Counted from the stretch's first letter, positions 1 through 6,471 are shown. The stretch: DNA of 14,724 nucleotides from CAZHJA01 sp964532865 (GCA_964532865.1 CAZHJA010000020.1:1-14724); one strand, 5' to 3'. The notes: generated by a model not told the origin, from the letters alone. Program-made: numbers and translations.

Positions 1-1292
1 TTTATCAAAAGATTTATAAATTAAAAAAAACAGAGGTTGTTGATAAAAAAGTAAATCCTTTATTTTTAATATGTTCAGGCTTAACAATCATTTTAATAAT
101 TCTTTTTGCTTTTATTCTTCCAAAAGTAATTAACGCTTTACCTAAAACATCATTTAATAATATAAATAATAGTTTAATAACTAATAAGATTAATAATACA
201 AATATAGACTCTAAAACTTATACTGATAATATTTTCCCAACCATACCAATATCCCCTACAATAAGTAGTTATGAAAATCATCCTGATATTATTAGATACT
301 CAATAGATAGTGATGGTGATGCAATTCCTGATTTTCTGGAAAAAGAATTAGGCTATAATCCAAATATTCATACTAATGAAGAGTGCGAGCAAGAAGCATG
401 TGAAGATCTCAATATTAGTAAATATGAATACGAAAATACTAATGTTTTGATTATTTTAGATGCATCTGGATCTATGGCTCAAATTAGTGGTCAAACAACT
501 AAGATGGATGCCGCCAAAGATGCAATTAATAGATTTATTGATGGACTAGAAGTTGAGAATAATTTTAATATTGCATTAATGGTTTATGGCCATAAAGGTT
601 CAAATTCTGTAAGTGATAAAGCTTACTCTTGCTCTGAAATTGAAATACTTTATCCATTAGGAACTCTAAACAAATCTCAATTTAAAAATTCAGTTGCTGG
701 TTTTAATGCTAAAGGGTGGACTCCAATTGAAGGAGCTCTTAACTTAGCGCCAAGCGTGTTTAAAGGAAAAGAAGGAGAAAATAATCATATTATTCTAATT
801 TCTGATGGAATAGAACAATGCGATGGAAATCCAGTAACTGCAGCTAAAAGTATTAAAGATTCTGATTTAAAGCTAACAGTTAATATTATTGGATTTAATA
901 TTACCTCAAGCGATCAACAAAAGCTAAAGGAAATTTCTCAAGCTAGTGGAGGAATATTTACTAATGTTACAAATAATAATGAAATATATGAATCCCTTCA
1001 AGTAAATCTAAATAACTATAGAGAAAGAATAAATTTTATCCTATGTAATAAATGGTCTGATATAAATTTTAGTCAGTGCTTTAAAGATAGATATATAAAA
1101 GCACATTATTGGCTAGTACCAGGTAGATCAGGTAAATTAACTTCTAAATATGATGAACTATCTCGAATGGAAATAAAAAAAATTGGACAGACCAAAATAA
1201 ATATGGTTGAGGAATATGAAAAATTGGGTGACGTGCTAGCAGAAAAAGTTAAAAAACATTCAAATGAAGCACAAGAGTTACTTAAACAATAA
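1..1292 (+). CDS. Membrane-anchored vWA-domain protein (5' end outside window)
   Basis: The frame is open from the first complete codon at position 3 to TAA at 1290-1292 (429 residues seen), so the gene starts left of the window. In order: a short basic stretch; one hydrophobic membrane segment at residues ~19-40; an Asn/Ser/Thr-rich linker (~41-98); an EF-hand/thrombospondin-3-like acidic loop DSDGDAIPDFLE at 102-113; and a von Willebrand factor A domain from ~147 to ~340. The vWA domain has a complete MIDAS: DASGS at 153-157, the Thr of GWTPIEGAL at ~240, and the Asp of ISDG at ~268. This predicts an extracytoplasmic metal-dependent ligand-binding domain held by a single helix. The ligand is unknown. 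The TTG at 447 is not a credible start because it falls inside the first vWA strand and would remove the membrane segment and the acidic loop. No terminator is visible downstream. Confidence 0.9.
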   Translation, partial: YQKIYKLKKTEVVDKKVNPLFLICSGLTIILIILFAFILPKVINALPKTSFNNINNSLITNKINNTNIDSKTYTDNIFPTIPISPTISSYENHPDIIRYSIDSDGDAIPDFLEKELGYNPNIHTNEECEQEACEDLNISKYEYENTNVLIILDASGSMAQISGQTTKMDAAKDAINRFIDGLEVENNFNIALMVYGHKGSNSVSDKAYSCSEIEILYPLGTLNKSQFKNSVAGFNAKGWTPIEGALNLAPSVFKGKEGENNHIILISDGIEQCDGNPVTAAKSIKDSDLKLTVNIIGFNITSSDQQKLKEISQASGGIFTNVTNNNEIYESLQVNLNNYRERINFILCNKWSDINFSQCFKDRYIKAHYWLVPGRSGKLTSKYDELSRMEIKKIGQTKINMVEEYEKLGDVLAEKVKKHSNEAQELLKQ

Positions 1293-1331
1293 AATAGTAA
1301 ATTCAATAATTACACGAAGCTTATATAATGT

Positions 1332-1673
1332 CTACGCAGTATTTTCTAGGCTTTGACGACAACTATATACTCTTTCGCCCGTAGAACTAGCTCTACTTAA
1401 ATATAGAGCCCTTGCTGACGATTCATCATTATCATATTTGCCTGCGCAATCAGGATTGCCTTTATTAGGATCATCTTCATTAGGATCACTTACAAAAAAG
1501 GGGCAAGACATTATATCCGATAGGCTTCTACTATTATTGTCACATGGACATTTTACAACACAAGGAGAACAAACTTTATTAGGGTTATCTTCATAATACT
1601 TACAAAGCAATATATGCTTTATGGTTGCATCTATATAATTACACGTATCACATGGATTATTTTGTTCTTTCAT
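1332..1673 (-). CDS. Small cysteine-rich orphan protein
   Basis: Family not recognised. From the ATG at 1673 the product is 113 residues with ten cysteines: C8-x2-C11, C24, C35-x2-C38, C42, C44, C57, C76 and C105. Two CxxC pairs and the spacing suggest metal binding or a disulphide-rich fold, but no named zinc-finger family can be assigned. There is no signal peptide or membrane helix; the middle is Asn/Asp/Pro-rich (DPNEDDPNKG). I chose the ATG over a GTG at 1703 because the extra ten codons lie in the downstream repeat block. No Shine-Dalgarno is seen. The gene is isolated, opposite to the vWA gene, with richer GC than the core genes. It could be a spurious frame, but the cysteine density and length argue mildly for a real gene. 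Confidence 0.5.
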   Translation of the reverse strand: MKEQNNPCDTCNYIDATIKHILLCKYYEDNPNKVCSPCVVKCPCDNNSRSLSDIMSCPFFVSDPNEDDPNKGNPDCAGKYDNDESSARALYLSRASSTGERVYSCRQSLENTA

Positions 1674-1686
1674 AATGAGTATATAG

Positions 1687-1767
1687 CTTCCAGAATGGAA
1701 CACTCTAGAAGCTTATATGTATAAAGTTTATAATACTTTTAAGCAGTTGAGAATTGAGCTCCACTAA
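1687..1767 (+). pseudogene. Orphan 3'-terminal coding fragment, copy A (EWNTLEAYM family)
   Basis: A short frame runs from just after a TAG (1684-1686) to TAA at 1765-1767. It reads LPEWNTLEAYMYKVY and then NTFKQLRIELH before the stop. It is homologous to copy B at 2964-3044: 62 of 75 nt match from the Glu codon to the stop, and 18 of 24 residues are identical. Differences fall at third positions or give mostly conservative changes (K/R twice, Y/H, H/Y, R/Q, N/K), the mark of former coding selection. Similarity starts at the CCA before the Glu codon and fades about 9 nt after the stop. No start codon or upstream domain is present, so this is a displaced gene end. The parent family (possibly a mobile-element gene) is not recognised. 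Confidence 0.7.
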
Positions 1768-1816
1768 CTTTTCCTATTTGACTTTTTATATATTTACAGT
1801 TATATTATTAATAAAT

Positions 1817-2782
1817 ATGACAGAAGGTATAAATAAAACAAACTTAAATCCGCCACAATCACCTGTTGAAGCGAACAAAACTATAAATGGTCAGTCTGAG
1901 AGAAATATGGTAGGCGAAGCTGATATATTGGCAGCTTTTGGAGTTATCCCTAAAAAAGAAAGGACTCCTGAAGAAGAAATGCCTTTTGTTCTTGAAGAAC
2001 TTTTAGGTCGCGTCCCAATTCGTATACGGACAAAACAACATATAAGCAGAATTAGGGAAACGGCTGAGAGAAATGCAGAACTAAGAGCAAATAAACACAG
2101 GAGTTATGAATATAGGAAGGATAATGAAAATGCGCTTAAAAGGAGAAAGGAAGATCTGAGGCCTGTAGAGACTGTGACAGCATCTCTTAATGAAGTTGAC
2201 CGTTTATTAATTGAACTTAGGATTTGGCAGGATGTTGCTGAAAATAAAGATGAGAATACTATTTGGAATAATATTATAAGTTATTCTGTCAATGAAAGAG
2301 ATGAGATTATAAATATTCTTAACAATCTAGCAATGGCAAAAAAGGAAACATTAATAAGTGAAGTCTTAGAAGTTTCTCAAGAAGAGATAAAAGCCTTTGG
2401 AATGGCTTTACTAGATGAGGATCCTCCGTCACCAGTAGCCGTGCCTATTTTACTGACATCGGGACGCTTTCAAGACAAAGATGTTATGGCAAAGTTATTG
2501 GAAATAGCAGAAAAAATGAAACATGATCCATCATTAATAGGAAGGTGGGGGAGTATTTTAGCAAATACTTTTAACTTAGTAAGAAATGGAGGCAGAGTAG
2601 TTTTCAAACCTAATAATAATGCGGACCATGCTTCAAAGATTGTTGTTAAAGAGGAAGGTGAAGTAAAAGTCGAATGGGTTGATGACAGACCTCTTGATAG
2701 AGAGGATTTTTTTTTCAATGAAGAAGAAGACCCGTTTCATCTAGTCCAACAGATGTATAAGTGGGGAAATGTGTTAGAATAA
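1817..2782 (+). CDS. Hypothetical charged, mainly helical protein
   Basis: Family not recognised; 321 residues from the ATG at 1817. After a polar Asn/Pro/Ser-rich N-terminus (~1-30) comes a highly charged segment rich in Arg/Glu/Lys (~45-125, likely helical or coiled), then a more globular region with LLIELRIWQDVAE and repeated amphipathic helices, a Pro-rich turn (DEDPPSPVAVPILL), and an acidic C-terminus (FFFNEEEDPF). An in-frame TTG at 1754 would add 21 residues with a hydrophobic stretch (YLTFYIFTVILLIN), which could be a signal/anchor, but that start lies inside the copy A repeat, so the ATG is preferred. A TATTAT at 1803-1808 sits 8 nt before the ATG. GC and codon use (AGG, CGT, CGC, GGG) differ from the AT-rich core genes, suggesting a transferred cassette. 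Confidence 0.65.
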   Translation: MTEGINKTNLNPPQSPVEANKTINGQSERNMVGEADILAAFGVIPKKERTPEEEMPFVLEELLGRVPIRIRTKQHISRIRETAERNAELRANKHRSYEYRKDNENALKRRKEDLRPVETVTASLNEVDRLLIELRIWQDVAENKDENTIWNNIISYSVNERDEIINILNNLAMAKKETLISEVLEVSQEEIKAFGMALLDEDPPSPVAVPILLTSGRFQDKDVMAKLLEIAEKMKHDPSLIGRWGSILANTFNLVRNGGRVVFKPNNNADHASKIVVKEEGEVKVEWVDDRPLDREDFFFNEEEDPFHLVQQMYKWGNVLE

Positions 2783-2963
2783 GTTTAGAAAAGAAATACA
2801 ATTACAATAGTCTTTATTACATTAAAGTCTTCAGATAATCCATGTATCTCATTAAGAATTAAACTTACTTAACTCATAGGTTAAGAAAATAATTTGCTAA
2901 TAATACACTTAATAAAGCTTTAGAGTATCAATACAACCTATTCTAATATTTGTAAGCCAAGAG
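2783..2963. other. Intergenic spacer, no gene seen
   Basis: AT-rich spacer between the orphan gene and copy B. The only structure found is the tRNA-Lys-flank repeat at its right end (2919-2959). No convincing terminator, RNA or ORF is visible. Confidence 0.6.
2919..2959. repeat. 41-nt direct repeat, left copy (att-like)
   Basis: Matches 3607-3647 at 35 of 41 positions, with an exact 17-nt core TCAATACAACCTATTCT. The right copy ends inside the 3' terminus of tRNA-Lys (last seven positions of the repeat). The two copies bracket copy B plus the lipoprotein gene, a unit of about 690 bp. This is the arrangement expected of attL/attR left by site-specific integration at a tRNA 3' end, although no recombinase is present in the window. 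Confidence 0.65.
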
Positions 2964-3044
2964 TTCCCAGAATGGAACACTTTGGAAGCTTATATGCATA
3001 GAGTTTATAAGACTTTTAGGCAGTTACAGATTGAACTTTACTAA
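2964..3044 (+). pseudogene. Orphan 3'-terminal coding fragment, copy B (EWNTLEAYM family)
   Basis: Second copy of the fragment at 1687-1767. The frame reads FPEWNTLEAYMHRVY and then KTFRQLQIELY, with TAA at 3042-3044. The same frame stays open upstream to a TAA at 2913-2915 and so runs through the 41-nt att-like repeat; similarity to copy A begins only at the PEWN codons. The 3' end overlaps the last codons of the oppositely oriented lipoprotein gene by 4 nt. It is too short and lacks a start, so it is a remnant or displaced 3' end. The full-length parent gene is not in the window. Confidence 0.7.
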
Positions 3045-3571
3045 GTTTTTCTACTAAAAGGTAACCCATTGTAAGCACTTGGAGATTCTTTAGACTTTTT
3101 ACTTGGAGAAAATCCTCGTCTTTTTCTTACTATCGGAGGACGTAATCTTGAATCCATGCAGTCCATTGTTACTATAATTTCTGTGTGATCACCCAAAGGG
3201 GAAGCAGATATCGCTAATATATCATTAAGTCCTGGCTTTATGTTTTCAACTATAAACCTTCCGTCATGTGATAAAATAGCGGGCGTTTTTGACCTGGCAT
3301 GTTGAATAGATAAATCGCCATTACCTTCACCTGTCACGATATTATGATCTAGTAATGGGGCTCCTCCCACCGCTACGCGCTGACCGTTGTCTAATATAAA
3401 AGTGGCGCTAGCAACTGGCACACCATTAACAATGATTACATCGTCAGCTTCACACTTTTGAACTAATATGGGATATGCATCTACAAGAGCAGCTTGACAG
3501 CCTCCAAGAACAGTAAGAGCTAATAAAGAAAAAGGTGCTATGATTTTTGTTGGCGAAAACTCTTTCATCAT
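3041..3571 (-). CDS. Putative lipoprotein, orphan
   Basis: 176 residues from tandem ATGs at 3571/3568. The N-terminus is a type II signal peptide: MMKEFSPTK, a hydrophobic run IIAPFSLLALTV, then lipobox LGGC with the modified Cys at 25. The mature part looks beta-rich (VIIVNGVPVASATFIL, QRVAVGGAPLL, GRFIVENIKPGLNDILAI), with Cys at 40 and 138 that could form a disulphide. The tail is very basic (RKRRGFSPSKKSK). No domain family recognised. The gene is clearly GC-richer than its surroundings (some stretches near 50%) and uses codons rare in the core genes, so transfer is likely. It lies between the two 41-nt repeats with its 3' end touching copy B. No Shine-Dalgarno is seen. Confidence 0.7.
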   Translation of the reverse strand: MMKEFSPTKIIAPFSLLALTVLGGCQAALVDAYPILVQKCEADDVIIVNGVPVASATFILDNGQRVAVGGAPLLDHNIVTGEGNGDLSIQHARSKTPAILSHDGRFIVENIKPGLNDILAISASPLGDHTEIIVTMDCMDSRLRPPIVRKRRGFSPSKKSKESPSAYNGLPFSRKT

Positions 3572-3606
3572 TATTTTATAACTTATAGTAATAATATCAT
3601 TTGTAT

Positions 3607-3647
3607 TTTAGATTGTCAATACAACCTATTCTGTTATTTGTGAGTCA
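3607..3647. repeat. 41-nt direct repeat, right copy at tRNA-Lys 3' end
   Basis: Pairs with 2919-2959 (35/41). Its right end covers the discriminator and the next six bases (3641-3647) of tRNA-Lys. The remaining 34 nt are the sequence immediately 3' of that tRNA. Confidence 0.65.
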
Positions 3648-3713
3648 CCAGGGAATCGAACCCTGAACCTACTCCTTAAGAGGGAGTTGCTCTGCCAATT
3701 GAGCTAGTGACCC
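3641..3713 (-). tRNA. tRNA-Lys(CTT)
   Basis: A 73-nt cloverleaf. Acceptor 5' GGGTCAC pairs with GTGACTC (one G-T); D-stem GCTC/GAGC; anticodon stem ACTCC/GGAGT with loop CTCTTAA, giving anticodon CTT and A37; T-arm CAGGG-TTCGATT-CCCTG; discriminator A. CCA is not encoded. It lies 5 nt downstream of tRNA-Arg on the same strand, so the two are probably co-transcribed. Its 3' end is the boundary of the upstream cassette island. Confidence 0.95.
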
Positions 3714-3718
3714 TAATG

Positions 3719-3792
3719 AGCGCTTGACAGGACTTGAACCTGCAACCTGATGGTCCGAAGCCACCCGCTCTATCCAATTGAGCTACAAGCGC
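3719..3792 (-). tRNA. tRNA-Arg(TCG)
   Basis: A 74-nt cloverleaf. Acceptor GCGCTTG/CAAGCGC is fully paired; D-stem GCTC/GAGC; anticodon stem GGTGG/CCATC with loop CTTCGGA, giving anticodon TCG (CGA codons, and other CGN by wobble); T-arm GCAGG-TTCAAGT-CCTGT. The discriminator position reads T, unusual for tRNA-Arg. CCA is not encoded. A TATAAT on the minus strand (3825-3830) lies about 33 nt upstream and could be the -10 box for both tRNAs. Confidence 0.93.
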
Positions 3793-3826
3793 TTTTATAA
3801 AGATCTTTTATGTATTATGTATATAT

Positions 3827-3832
3827 TATACA
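3827..3832 (+). promoter_or_regulatory. Candidate -10 box for the methyltransferase gene
   Basis: TATACA ends 7 nt before the ATG at 3840, placing +1 at or next to the start codon (leaderless). It overlaps an opposite-strand TATAAT (3825-3830) facing the tRNAs, so a compact divergent promoter is possible. No good -35 is visible. Confidence 0.4.
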
Positions 3833-3839
3833 ATAAAAC

Positions 3840-4385
3840 ATGATCTCATTTATTTATTTTTCAGTAATTCTACTTGAGCTTATATTTCTTTTAAGCTTTA
3901 TTGTTTTCGTAGTATTTCTTATATACTCCAACATCAAAGGCTCCCCATATGTACCTACTAAAAATAAAGAGCTAGACTTAATTCTTAAAGAAGCAAAATT
4001 AAAAAAAGGACAATATTTTTATGAACTTGGGTCAGGAAATGGAAAAGTTGTAAGAAAAGCTGTTAAAAACTATTATGTAAAAGGTGTTGGGATTGATATT
4101 AATCCTATTCTTGTATTTTTGTCAAAAGTCTTATCTAAATTACAAAGAATAAAAAAAATTGAATTTAAATGCGAAAATATCTTAAATACAGATATTTCAA
4201 AAGCAAATGTAGTATATCTTTTTCTACTTCCAAAATTATTAGATACTCTTTTACCAAAACTTGAAAAAGAATTAATGTCAAATACTATTGTAATATCACA
4301 TGGATTTAAAATAGACGCATGGAAAAATAAATTATTTAAAACTATTAAAAATAAACCTTTTCCAACATACTTTTATAGAAAATAG
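3840..4385 (+). CDS. Membrane-anchored class I SAM methyltransferase, FAM173-like
   Basis: 181 residues. A long N-terminal hydrophobic helix (~3-29) anchors the protein. The pre-methyltransferase motif GSPYVPT (34-40) resembles the P-F-V-P motif of the FAM173 (ATPSCKMT/ANTKMT) lysine methyltransferases. The SAM-binding core follows: motif I YELGSGNGKVV (61-71), motif II acidic residue D86 in GIDIN, and a motif IV-like strand NVVYLFLLP (123-131), then VISHGF. Eukaryotic FAM173 members have the same membrane-segment-plus-core layout and methylate lysines. The substrate of the bacterial homologues is unknown, so protein lysine methylation is only an inference. The C-terminus is short and basic. 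It is divergent from the two tRNAs and 40 nt upstream of the hydrolase gene. Confidence 0.85.
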   Translation: MISFIYFSVILLELIFLLSFIVFVVFLIYSNIKGSPYVPTKNKELDLILKEAKLKKGQYFYELGSGNGKVVRKAVKNYYVKGVGIDINPILVFLSKVLSKLQRIKKIEFKCENILNTDISKANVVYLFLLPKLLDTLLPKLEKELMSNTIVISHGFKIDAWKNKLFKTIKNKPFPTYFYRK

Positions 4386-4411
4386 AAATATGTTTTTGTT
4401 AATATTTTTGC

Positions 4412-4417
4412 TATAGT
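4412..4417 (+). promoter_or_regulatory. Candidate extended -10 for the 4426 hydrolase
   Basis: TGC-TATAGT (TG at 4409-4410) is an extended -10 element ending 8 nt before the ATG at 4426. It predicts a transcript starting at or just before the start codon. Confidence 0.45.
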
Positions 4418-4425
4418 AATAATAT

Positions 4426-5022
4426 ATGTTTAAAAAAATTGGAATTTATCTTTTTCTCTTTTTCTTACTCATTCTAATTAATTTCTATTATGTAATTAAA
4501 ACAAATGCAATTGCAAAAAAAGAGAGTGAGATAAAAAGAGTACTTAATGAAATAGCTCAAAAAAATAATGGCAATGAACAATTTAATCATTCTTCCTCAC
4601 CTTTTGTAATGGGTGTATTTTCTACTGATACTGAACTTGCTGATGGAAGAGTAGCAAATTTAAAACAATTTTTTCGCAAATATCATTCTCCACTTTATGA
4701 TCATGCAGAATTAATTATTAAAGTATCAGATCAATACAAATTTGATTATAGACTTCTTCCTGCTATTTCCATGCAAGAATCTGGAGCATGCAAATACATA
4801 CCAAGTGATTCACATAACTGCTGGGGGTGGGGAATATATGGAAATACTGTTACTCGCTTTGAGTCATATGAAGAAGGTATTGAAACAGTAGCAAAAGGAT
4901 TAAAAAAATACTACCTTGATAAAGGAATGGTTACAGCATCGCAAATTATGGCAAGATATACTCCGTCTTCAAACGGCAGCTGGCAACATGGAGTAAATGT
5001 ATTTTTAAAAATGCTTGAATAA
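4426..5022 (+). CDS. Glucosaminidase/lysozyme-like cell-wall hydrolase, membrane-targeted
   Basis: 198 residues. The N-terminus (MFKK followed by hydrophobic ~5-24) is a signal anchor or signal peptide. The catalytic region spans ~95-198: YRLLPAISMQESG (109-120) with candidate general acid Glu118, then SHNCWGWGIYG (129-139), then GIETVAKGLKKYYLDKG (151-167) and SWQHGV near the end. This pattern matches lysozyme-like glucosaminidase/transglycosylase folds that cleave peptidoglycan glycan strands. C122 and C132 could form a disulphide. A paralogue with the same motif order lies on the minus strand at 6472-7029. The gene converges on the DUF5660-like gene with only 2 nt between stop codons, so no room exists for a conventional terminator between them. 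Confidence 0.8.
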   Translation: MFKKIGIYLFLFFLLILINFYYVIKTNAIAKKESEIKRVLNEIAQKNNGNEQFNHSSSPFVMGVFSTDTELADGRVANLKQFFRKYHSPLYDHAELIIKVSDQYKFDYRLLPAISMQESGACKYIPSDSHNCWGWGIYGNTVTRFESYEEGIETVAKGLKKYYLDKGMVTASQIMARYTPSSNGSWQHGVNVFLKMLE

Positions 5023-5024
5023 AA

Positions 5025-5582
5025 TTACTGTACTGAACGTGCTGAAGACAATTCACTAGAAAGAGAATACTGTGTACCTTTTTTCTTTGATTTTACTACA
5101 AATGCCGAACCTCTTTTTGCTTTTTTTGATTTTAATGCATCAAGCCATGTTTTAGATTCTCCTACCTTTAGCCTTAACGCCCTTAACATTTCAAGAACAG
5201 TTTCAAGAAATCTAATATGATAAATTCCTGGTTTTTCCGGTAATGAATCTATTGTTATCTTTTCAATATCTTTAACTTGATTAAGCAAAGTCTTATCGGC
5301 CTTTTTAATTAATTGTATTTCTTCTCTAATTTGTTCTGCTAGTTTTTGAATCTCATCCTTTACAACTACATCTTCATAGTGTTCCTGATAACTAAAAAAA
5401 CTCCCTTCCTTTCTTCTTTTTTTATAAGGAGCTTTTTCTTGAGCACTTTTTCCTAAAAAAGCCTCAATAATATTTGCAGGTTTTCTGTCAATTTGATTCC
5501 CATCTAATGAAGAACTAGTTTCTTTTAAAGTCTCAGGAAGGTTCTGTTGTTTTTGCTTATAGCCTACTTGTTTTTTATTCAT
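5025..5582 (-). CDS. DUF5660-like CPR protein of unknown function
   Basis: 185 residues, soluble, no signal peptide. The N-terminal ~60 residues are polar and basic (KKRRKEGSFF). The middle (~68-105) is a predicted helix rich in Glu/Ile/Lys (HYEDVVVKDEIQKLAEQI). A conserved-looking block GIYHIRFLETVLEMLRALR is followed by a WLDALKSKK segment and a C-terminal KKKGTQYSLSSE end. From memory this layout resembles DUF5660 proteins described from candidate-phyla genomes; I cannot confirm the family here. It is last of three minus-strand genes, 13 nt after the trigger factor stop, with a TATAAT in that gap that could give it its own leaderless transcript. Its position downstream of trigger factor hints at a translation or protein-folding link, but that is context only. 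Confidence 0.75.
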   Translation of the reverse strand: MNKKQVGYKQKQQNLPETLKETSSSLDGNQIDRKPANIIEAFLGKSAQEKAPYKKRRKEGSFFSYQEHYEDVVVKDEIQKLAEQIREEIQLIKKADKTLLNQVKDIEKITIDSLPEKPGIYHIRFLETVLEMLRALRLKVGESKTWLDALKSKKAKRGSAFVVKSKKKGTQYSLSSELSSARSVQ

Positions 5583-5589
5583 TTAATGA

Positions 5590-5595
5590 ATTATA
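5590..5595 (-). promoter_or_regulatory. Internal -10 box (TATAAT) before the DUF5660-like gene
   Basis: A perfect TATAAT on the minus strand fills the gap between the trigger factor stop and this gene, ending 7 nt before its ATG at 5582. It could yield a leaderless transcript in addition to read-through from the operon promoter. No -35 was identified. Confidence 0.4.
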
Positions 5596-6468
5596 CTATA
5601 AGCTTAATAGCGAATCAAGAGTTTTTTGCTTCCTTATTACTGTTGCATAAAAATATGAATTTTGCTCTGCAGCTTTTCTTGCCTTTTCATCTTTAATATT
5701 TTCAAGCATTTTTTCTAAATCTTGTTTATCAACTTGAATATTTTCCTTATCAGCTATCTCCATAAGAAGAAATTCAAGTTTATATGTATCTAGAATTTCC
5801 TTTTCATATTGCTTTTTCAAAGACTCCATTGTTAGATTTTTAGACTTAAGATAGCTTTCTGTTGTTAATCCAATCTTTTGAATGTCATCAACAAGTTTTG
5901 TTAATCTTCTGCTTATTTCCTCTTCTAATATTAAATCAGATATTTCAATTTTTACAGATTTTAAAAGAGCGCTTAAAATCTCATTTAATAATCTTTGTTT
6001 ATTTTTCTCATCATCTTTTTCTTTACTAGCTTCTTTATCCTTTCCAGGAGTCCAAATATCATTCTTTTTTTGTTCAGCCTTAACACTCTTTATAACTTTT
6101 TTATAATCACCAATATCTATCTTTGGTTTCCCAGCTACTGTAATTTTAATTTCCCAATTCTCATTTTCTTTTGCTTTAGTTAAATCAATCTTAGGATTTA
6201 TAACAGGTTTTAATCCTTCTTTTTGAATAATCTCTGAATAAATTCTTGAAAGCAGTGAATTAACAAGATCTTGATACACTTTATCCTTTTTAATATGTTT
6301 TTTTGCAATGTCCTTTGGAGCCTTACCTTTTCTAAATCCTTCTACAGTAAGCTCTTGTTGAAGTTTTGAAAATGACTTATCATACTCTTTCTCAACATCC
6401 TCTTTTGGTATTTTTATATCAAGTTGAAATGTATTTTTTGCAAGATCAGTTTTTGTATAGCTATACAT
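5596..6468 (-). CDS. tig: Trigger factor lacking the PPIase domain
   Basis: Ribosome-associated chaperone binding nascent chains at the tunnel exit. 290 residues against about 430 in typical trigger factors. The N-terminal ribosome-binding domain (~1-125) carries the signature GFRKGKAP at 44-51, with the usual VYQDLVNSLL helix and the GKPKIDIGDYKKV end. A Lys/Glu-rich linker (~126-158) replaces the FKBP-type peptidyl-prolyl isomerase domain. The C-terminal helical arm domain follows directly (LLNEILSALLKSVKIEISDLILEE onwards). The protein should therefore bind ribosomes and hold substrates without prolyl isomerisation. Its ATG is 3 nt after the stop of the upstream hydrolase gene, with no Shine-Dalgarno, so translational coupling is likely. 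Confidence 0.93.
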   Translation of the reverse strand: MYSYTKTDLAKNTFQLDIKIPKEDVEKEYDKSFSKLQQELTVEGFRKGKAPKDIAKKHIKKDKVYQDLVNSLLSRIYSEIIQKEGLKPVINPKIDLTKAKENENWEIKITVAGKPKIDIGDYKKVIKSVKAEQKKNDIWTPGKDKEASKEKDDEKNKQRLLNEILSALLKSVKIEISDLILEEEISRRLTKLVDDIQKIGLTTESYLKSKNLTMESLKKQYEKEILDTYKLEFLLMEIADKENIQVDKQDLEKMLENIKDEKARKAAEQNSYFYATVIRKQKTLDSLLSL

Positions 6469-6471
6469 TGA

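Noticed and set aside
447..449. TTG as start of the vWA gene
   Set aside because: It falls within the first vWA strand; the frame is open and meaningful to the window edge.
1686..1714. AGCTTC...GAAGCT inverted repeat as an operator or IS end
   Set aside because: It is not preserved in copy B, whereas the reading frame is, so coding ancestry explains the block better.
1754..1756. TTG start for the charged helical protein
   Set aside because: It lies within the copy A repeat. The hydrophobic extension is possible but unsupported; ATG at 1817 is preferred.
2470..2718. Minus-strand ORF inside the 1817-2782 gene
   Set aside because: Antisense shadow; composition follows the opposite-strand codons.
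5882..6183. Plus-strand Phe/Ser/Leu-rich ORFs inside tig
   Set aside because: Antisense shadows of the trigger factor gene with low complexity and no start signal.
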